Below are positions 13,281 to 17,319 of a stretch of DNA of 17,319 nt, one piece after another. Each line of letters opens with the position of its first letter. The first letter of the stretch is position 1. Made by a program: the position numbers and the translations under genes. Origin of the DNA: an uncultured Oscillospiraceae bacterium (lineage in GTDB: Bacteria > Bacillota > Clostridia > Oscillospirales > Acutalibacteraceae); the NCBI GenBank assembly GCA_900545625.1, contig UQZS01000041.1, forward strand, positions 1 to 17,319. The letters run 5' to 3'. The notes under the pieces are model-generated. The model did no database searches and was not told where the DNA came from. It was given only the letters and a program-made list of their open reading frames with translations.

Positions 13281-13350
13281 TCTGCTCTCAAATATCTAAC
13301 AACTGCTCTCTGAACGGCAACCATCCGGCATCTAAGAATCCAACATCTCG
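13281..13350 (-). repeat. Heptad array K (right arm of island 5), overlapping the gatB stop codon
   Basis: Plus-strand cores at 13281, 13295, 13302 and 13309 read TCTGC, TCTAA, ACTGC, TCTGA (13288 is degenerate). After a one-base slip, 13324 and 13331 read TCCGG and TCTAA, and weaker units continue to 13350. The unit at 13331 holds the complement of the gatB TAG stop (13332-13334). Confidence 0.7.
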
Positions 13351-14765
13351 TGCAGGAGCTTTTGCACCTCCTGCGCCGGGGCTTTGCCTTTAAGCGCGCG
13401 CATCGCCTGGCCCATGATGTAGCCCATGGCCTGCGTTTTGCCGCCCTTGTACTCCGAAACGCTCTTTTCGTTTGCGGCGATGACCTCTTCGAGCACCGGG
13501 CGCAGCGCGGACAGGTCGGTGATCTGCGCAAGGTTGTTTTCTCGGACATACGTTTCGGGGTCCACGTCCTCCGCGAACACCTTTTCAAGCACGGTCTTAC
13601 CCGTGCCGCGGTTGATCTTGCCCGCCTTCACCATGTTGATGACCGCCGCAAGCTTTTCGGGCGAAAGGGTCATCTCCTCAGGCAGCGTGCCGCTGTCGTT
13701 CAAGAGCTTCATAACCTCGCCCATGATCCAATTCGCCGCATCCTTGGGGCTTTGGCACAGTGCCTCGGTCGCTTCAAACAGCCGCACGAACGCAAGGTCG
13801 CTCGTGAGGATGGACGTGTCGTATTCGGGCAGCCCCAGTTCCTCCATGTAACGGCGCTTTTTCGCTTCGGGCAGTTCCGGCATTTCCGCTTTCACTTTTT
13901 CAATGAACGCGTCCGAGATCTCGATAGGCGGCAGATCCGGTTCGGGGAAATATTTGTAGTCCTGCGCGTCCTCTTTGGAGCGCATGGCGTAGGACACCCC
14001 GCGGTTGTCGTCCCAGCGGCGCGTCTCCTGCACGACCTTGCCGCCGTCCTCTAAAATGTCGATCTGGCGGCGCGACTCGTATTCGATGGCGCGCGCGATG
14101 GCGCGGAACGAATTCAAATTCTTCATTTCGGTGCGCGTGCCGAATTCCGTCTGCCCCTTGGGGCGGACGGAAAGGTTCACGTCGGCGCGCAGCGACCCCT
14201 CCTGCATTTTGCAGTCGGAAACGCCCGTGAACTGGAGAATGGCGCGCAGCTTTTCGAGGTAGTCCACGACCTCCTCGGCAGAGCGGAAATCCGGCTCGGA
14301 GACGATTTCCAGAAGCGGCACGCCGCAGCGGTTGTAGTCCACCAGCGTGCAGTCGGAAAATTCGTCGTGCACGAGCTTGCCCGCGTCCTCCTCCATGTGG
14401 ATCTCATGGATGCCGATCTTTTTCGTGCCGCCGTCCGCCGCCTTGACTTCGATAAAGCCGTTGCGGCAAATGGGCAGATACAGCTGCGAGATCTGATACG
14501 CTTTCGGGAGATCCGGATAGAAATAGTTTTTGCGGTCGAATTTATTTTTGCGCGTGATCTCGCAGTTCGTCGCAAGACCCGTGCGCACGGCGTATTCCAC
14601 AACGCGGCGGTTTAAAAGCGGGAGCGTGCCGGGCATGCCGGAGCAGATCTCGCAGACGTGCGTGTTCGGCTCGCCGCCGAATTCAGTGGAGCAGCCGCAG
14701 AAAATTTTGGTTTTGGTGGCAAGCTCGGTGTGCACCTCAAGCCCCATAACGATTTCCCATTCCAT
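13332..14765 (-). CDS. gatB: Aspartyl/glutamyl-tRNA amidotransferase subunit B
   Basis: The kinase/tRNA-binding subunit of GatCAB, which converts Glu-tRNA-Gln (and Asp-tRNA-Asn) to the correct aminoacyl-tRNA using ammonia from GatA. The 477 residues are full length: MEWEIVMGLEVHTELATKTKIFCGCS with the Cys-x-Cys and later CEIC metal-site pairs, then PLLEIVSEPD, GSLRADVNLSVRP, RTEMKNLNSFRAI, and a C-terminal YqeY-like tail ending in QTQAMGYIMGQAM-type sequence (KTQAMGYIMGQAMRALKG). ATG 14765 is preceded by AAGGAGG. It starts 12 bp after gatA. The last residues and the TAG stop fall in heptad array K, but the family-typical tail is already complete, so function should be intact. Confidence 0.97.
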   Translation of the reverse strand: MEWEIVMGLEVHTELATKTKIFCGCSTEFGGEPNTHVCEICSGMPGTLPLLNRRVVEYAVRTGLATNCEITRKNKFDRKNYFYPDLPKAYQISQLYLPICRNGFIEVKAADGGTKKIGIHEIHMEEDAGKLVHDEFSDCTLVDYNRCGVPLLEIVSEPDFRSAEEVVDYLEKLRAILQFTGVSDCKMQEGSLRADVNLSVRPKGQTEFGTRTEMKNLNSFRAIARAIEYESRRQIDILEDGGKVVQETRRWDDNRGVSYAMRSKEDAQDYKYFPEPDLPPIEISDAFIEKVKAEMPELPEAKKRRYMEELGLPEYDTSILTSDLAFVRLFEATEALCQSPKDAANWIMGEVMKLLNDSGTLPEEMTLSPEKLAAVINMVKAGKINRGTGKTVLEKVFAEDVDPETYVRENNLAQITDLSALRPVLEEVIAANEKSVSEYKGGKTQAMGYIMGQAMRALKGKAPAQEVQKLLHEMLDS

Positions 14766-14777
14766 AGCGACGCCTCC

Positions 14778-16241
14778 TTATCTTTTCTGCGGGGACTGTT
14801 TGTGGAAGTCCGTCGCCTGCTGGAACGCCGCCGCGGCGGACAAAATTTCCGCCTCGCAGAACGGCTTTCCGATAAACTGCATCCCGACAGGCAGCCCCGC
14901 CTTGTCAAACCCGCAGGGCAGCGCCATGGAGGGCACGCCCGCGATGTTGATCATGACGGTGTAAATGTCGCCGAGATACATTTTTAAGGGGTCTGAAAGG
15001 CTTTCGCCCATTTTCGGCGCCGTGGTGGGCGCGACGGGCCCCAAAAGCATATCGTATTTTTCAAACGCTTCGAAAAACGACTGCTGGATCAGCTTTTTCG
15101 CCTTGAGCGCCTTGTTGTAGTACGCGTCGTAATAGCCGGAGCTCAGCACGAAGTTGCCGAGCATGATGCGGCGCTTGACCTCCATGCCGAAGCCCTCGGA
15201 GCGGGTCTTGACATAGGTCTCCATCAAATTTTCCGCGTGTTCGCTGCGGTAGCCGTACTTGATGCCGTCGTAGCGCGACAGGTTCGAGCACGCCTCAGCG
15301 CAGGCGATGATGTAGTAGGCGGGCACGGCATATTTGACGATCGGCATGGGGAAGGTCTCGACCTTCGCGCCGAGTTCCTCACAGGTCTTCGCCGCCGCTT
15401 CCACCGCCGCACGCACTTCCGAAGAGAGCCCTTCGCCGAAATAGTCGGCGGGAAGCCCAATGGTTTTGCCGGCAAGGGAAGCTGTTGTCGCCGCCGTGAA
15501 ATCAAACTTCGGGTTTTCCATGGACGTGCCGTCCATTTTATCCTTGCCCTCGATCTCCGCGAACAGCGCGGCGCAGTCCGCCGCATCGTGGGCAAGCGGG
15601 CCGATCTGATCGAGCGAGGACGCATACGCCACAAGTCCATAGCGCGACACCGCGCCGTAGGTGGGCTTTAAGCCCGACACGCCGCAGAACGACGCGGGCT
15701 GGCGGATCGAGCCGCCCGTGTCCGAGCCCAAGGTGACGGGCGCCAAGCGTGCTGCGACCGCAGCCGCCGCCCCGCCCGAAGAGCCGCCCGGGACGCGGCT
15801 TACATCCCACGGGTTGTGCGTCGCACCGGTAAAGGACGTTTCGGTGGTGCTGCCCATGGCGAACTCGTCCATATTCAGCTTCCCTAAGGGCACAAGCCCC
15901 GCGTCGCGAAGCTTTTGCACAACGGTCGCGTCATAGGTCGGCACAAAATTCGAAAGGATCTTGGAAGAACAGGTCGTTTTCACGCCTTTTGTGCAGATAT
16001 TGTCCTTAATGCCGACGGGCACGCCCGCCAAAGGCGAGGTGTACGTACCGTTGTCAATGCCCTTTTGCACTTCCTCCGCACGTTTCAACGCCTCGTCACG
16101 GCAGACGGTATTATAGCAGTGCAATTCGCTGTCCTTCGCTTCGATCGCATCCAAATAGCTTTCAGCCGCCTCGCGCACGCCGATCTCCCGCCTGCGGATG
16201 GCGCTGCCGAGCGCAAGCGCGCCCATTTCAATGATTTCCAT
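14778..16241 (-). CDS. gatA: Aspartyl/glutamyl-tRNA amidotransferase subunit A
   Basis: Glutaminase subunit of GatCAB, an amidase-signature enzyme that releases ammonia from glutamine. The Ser-cisSer-Lys triad is readable: Lys79 in GVPVGIKDNI, Ser154 in PGGSSGGAAAAVAA, and nucleophile Ser178 in GSDTGGSIRQPASF. These residue numbers coincide with those described for Staphylococcus aureus GatA. The 487-residue length is standard and the C-terminal PCGFDKAGLPVGMQFIGKPF is typical. ATG 16241 is preceded by AAGGAGG. It lies 15 bp after gatC and 12 bp before gatB, a compact gatCAB operon. Its presence implies that at least one of Gln-tRNA or Asn-tRNA is made by transamidation. Confidence 0.98.
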   Translation of the reverse strand: MEIIEMGALALGSAIRRREIGVREAAESYLDAIEAKDSELHCYNTVCRDEALKRAEEVQKGIDNGTYTSPLAGVPVGIKDNICTKGVKTTCSSKILSNFVPTYDATVVQKLRDAGLVPLGKLNMDEFAMGSTTETSFTGATHNPWDVSRVPGGSSGGAAAAVAARLAPVTLGSDTGGSIRQPASFCGVSGLKPTYGAVSRYGLVAYASSLDQIGPLAHDAADCAALFAEIEGKDKMDGTSMENPKFDFTAATTASLAGKTIGLPADYFGEGLSSEVRAAVEAAAKTCEELGAKVETFPMPIVKYAVPAYYIIACAEACSNLSRYDGIKYGYRSEHAENLMETYVKTRSEGFGMEVKRRIMLGNFVLSSGYYDAYYNKALKAKKLIQQSFFEAFEKYDMLLGPVAPTTAPKMGESLSDPLKMYLGDIYTVMINIAGVPSMALPCGFDKAGLPVGMQFIGKPFCEAEILSAAAAFQQATDFHKQSPQKR

Positions 16242-16256
16242 AGTTCCGGCGCCTCC

Positions 16257-16544
16257 TTATTCCACGGTTTTCGGCACGGCGAAACAGCCCTCTCGGCTGT
16301 CCGGCGCGTTTTGCAAGATCTCATCCGCGCGCGCAGTGTTCGTCACTTCGTCCTCGCGCACGACGTTCGCCACAGGGAACGAATGGGACGCAGGCTCGAC
16401 GCCGTCGGTGTCCAATTCGTTTAACGTGTCGATATAATCCAGAATGCTTTGCAAGTCCTTTTCCGTCTCGGCGCGCTGTTCCTCGGAAAGCGCAATGCGC
16501 CCGAGCGTTTCGAGATATGTCACAAGCTCTTTATCTATCTGCAT
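16257..16544 (-). CDS. gatC: Aspartyl/glutamyl-tRNA amidotransferase subunit C
   Basis: The small 95-residue subunit that wraps around GatA and GatB and stabilises the complex. Visible features: an N-terminal helix (LVTYLETLGRIALSEEQRA), the conserved ILDYIDTLNELDTDGVEPASH segment that inserts between the other subunits, and the C-terminal VVREDEV...ILQNAPDSREGCFAVPKTVE, which matches the family ending (N-A-P-x-x-x-x-x-x-F-x-V-P-K). ATG 16544 follows GGAGGACTGTT. It sits 21 bp after the dapL stop and is probably cotranscribed with dapL. Confidence 0.96.
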   Translation of the reverse strand: MQIDKELVTYLETLGRIALSEEQRAETEKDLQSILDYIDTLNELDTDGVEPASHSFPVANVVREDEVTNTARADEILQNAPDSREGCFAVPKTVE

Positions 16545-16565
16545 AACAGTCCTCCGCAGTCGGTC

Positions 16566-17319
16566 TTACTTTGCAAAATACGCCTTGATGCGCTCCACGG
16601 CTTTTTCGGTATTTTCCGCAGAACCGAACGCGGTCAGGCGGAAATACCCTTCGCCCGACGGGCCGAAGCCCTCGCCGGGGGTGCCGACGACCTGCATCTT
16701 TTCGAGCAAAAGGTCAAAGAATTCCCAGCTTCCCATGCCGTTCGGCGTTTTGAGCCACACATACGGGGAATCCACCGCGCCGTACACGGCGAAGCCGCAG
16801 GCTTTAAGCCCCGCATAGATCGTTTTCGCATTGCGCCGGTAATAGGCAATGGTCTCGCGGATCTGCTGCTTGCCCTGGGATGAGTAGCAGGCCTCGGCGG
16901 CGCGCTGGGTGATGTAGGAAACGCCGTTGAACTTCGTCGCCTGACGGCGCGCCCACATGGCGTTTAATTCCGCGCCGTCCGCCTTCAGGTCATGCGGCAC
17001 GACCGTATAACCGCAGCGCACGCCGGTAAAGCCCGCCGTTTTCGAGAAGCTGCGGAATTCGATGGCGCAGGTCTTTGCGCCCTCGACCTCATAGATCGAG
17101 TGCGGCACACCGGGCGTCGTGATGAATGCCTCATACGCCGAATCAAACAAGATCACCGCGCCCTCGCGGTTGGCGTAATCGACCCACGCTTTAAGCTGTT
17201 CCTTCGTCGCCGCCATGCCGGTGGGGTTGTTCGGAAAGCATAGATAAATTATATCTACGCGGCAGTCCGGGATCTGCGGCAAAAAGCCGTTTTCTGCCGT
17301 GCAGGGCATATAGACGATG
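16566..17319 (-). CDS. dapL: LL-diaminopimelate aminotransferase, C-terminal part (gene starts beyond the right edge)
   Basis: A PLP-dependent class I/II aminotransferase that converts tetrahydrodipicolinate directly to LL-diaminopimelate, for lysine and peptidoglycan. The visible 250 codons open with [17 protein letters not shown], a DapL-typical stretch. They continue through [12 protein letters not shown] (substrate-binding Asn), [11 protein letters not shown] (Asp and Tyr contacting PLP) and [19 protein letters not shown] with the Schiff-base lysine. [26 protein letters not shown] near the end holds the conserved Arg that binds the substrate carboxylate. The reading frame is open to the window edge, so the internal Met at 17309 is not the start. 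The general class I aminotransferase family is the alternative, but the motif set favours DapL. It heads the gatCAB cluster here. Confidence 0.92.
   Translation of the reverse strand, partial: IVYMPCTAENGFLPQIPDCRVDIIYLCFPNNPTGMAATKEQLKAWVDYANREGAVILFDSAYEAFITTPGVPHSIYEVEGAKTCAIEFRSFSKTAGFTGVRCGYTVVPHDLKADGAELNAMWARRQATKFNGVSYITQRAAEACYSSQGKQQIRETIAYYRRNAKTIYAGLKACGFAVYGAVDSPYVWLKTPNGMGSWEFFDLLLEKMQVVGTPGEGFGPSGEGYFRLTAFGSAENTEKAVERIKAYFAK

Noticed and set aside
1022..13350. Islands as integron attC sites
   Set aside because: No integrase, no cassette ORFs and no clear R-box pairs; the palindromes have arms of another kind and lie between core genes of one orientation.

Overview
The window is GC-rich DNA, most probably from an uncultured anaerobic Clostridia (Firmicutes, Oscillospirales-like). 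This is inferred from gene content: dapL-gatCAB, a Gram-positive-type mreBCD-pbp2-minD block, methylglyoxal synthase and an M18 aminopeptidase. Every protein gene I can support lies on the minus strand, so transcription runs from high to low coordinates. The content is mostly core housekeeping. I see no phage, insertion sequence transposase, CRISPR array, rRNA or tRNA.

Layout from upstream (right) to downstream (left): dapL (5' part off the window), gatC, gatA and gatB, a tightly spaced block for lysine/peptidoglycan precursor synthesis and tRNA amidation. Then come a 0.4-kb repeat island, a family-4 uracil-DNA glycosylase, an intracellular GH13 glucosidase and a 0.2-kb repeat island. Next is a translationally coupled trio of coaE, a membrane-anchored lytic transglycosylase and an M18 aminopeptidase, ending in a clear terminator. 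After a further repeat island comes mreB with a near-consensus promoter, another island, then mreC, mreD, the elongasome transpeptidase PBP2 and a MinD-type ATPase. A fifth island follows, then mgsA with its own likely promoter, and the 5' part of hisS, cut by the window edge.

The most unusual signal is non-coding. All five intergenic gaps longer than 100 bp are filled by a composite of the same design: a degenerate 7-bp tandem array on the left (core YYRGA, typically TTAGA, TCAGA or CTGGA), other short repeats in the middle, and an array of the same heptad in inverted orientation on the right. Three of the right-hand arrays run into a gene and supply its TAG stop codon (minD, the GH13 gene, gatB). 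The middle parts hold at least three further repeat families: two shuffled palindromic modules, a leader repeat with variable tail, and long inverted repeats. I do not recognise this composite as a named element. It is the best candidate here for something undescribed. Its mobility or RNA role is inference.
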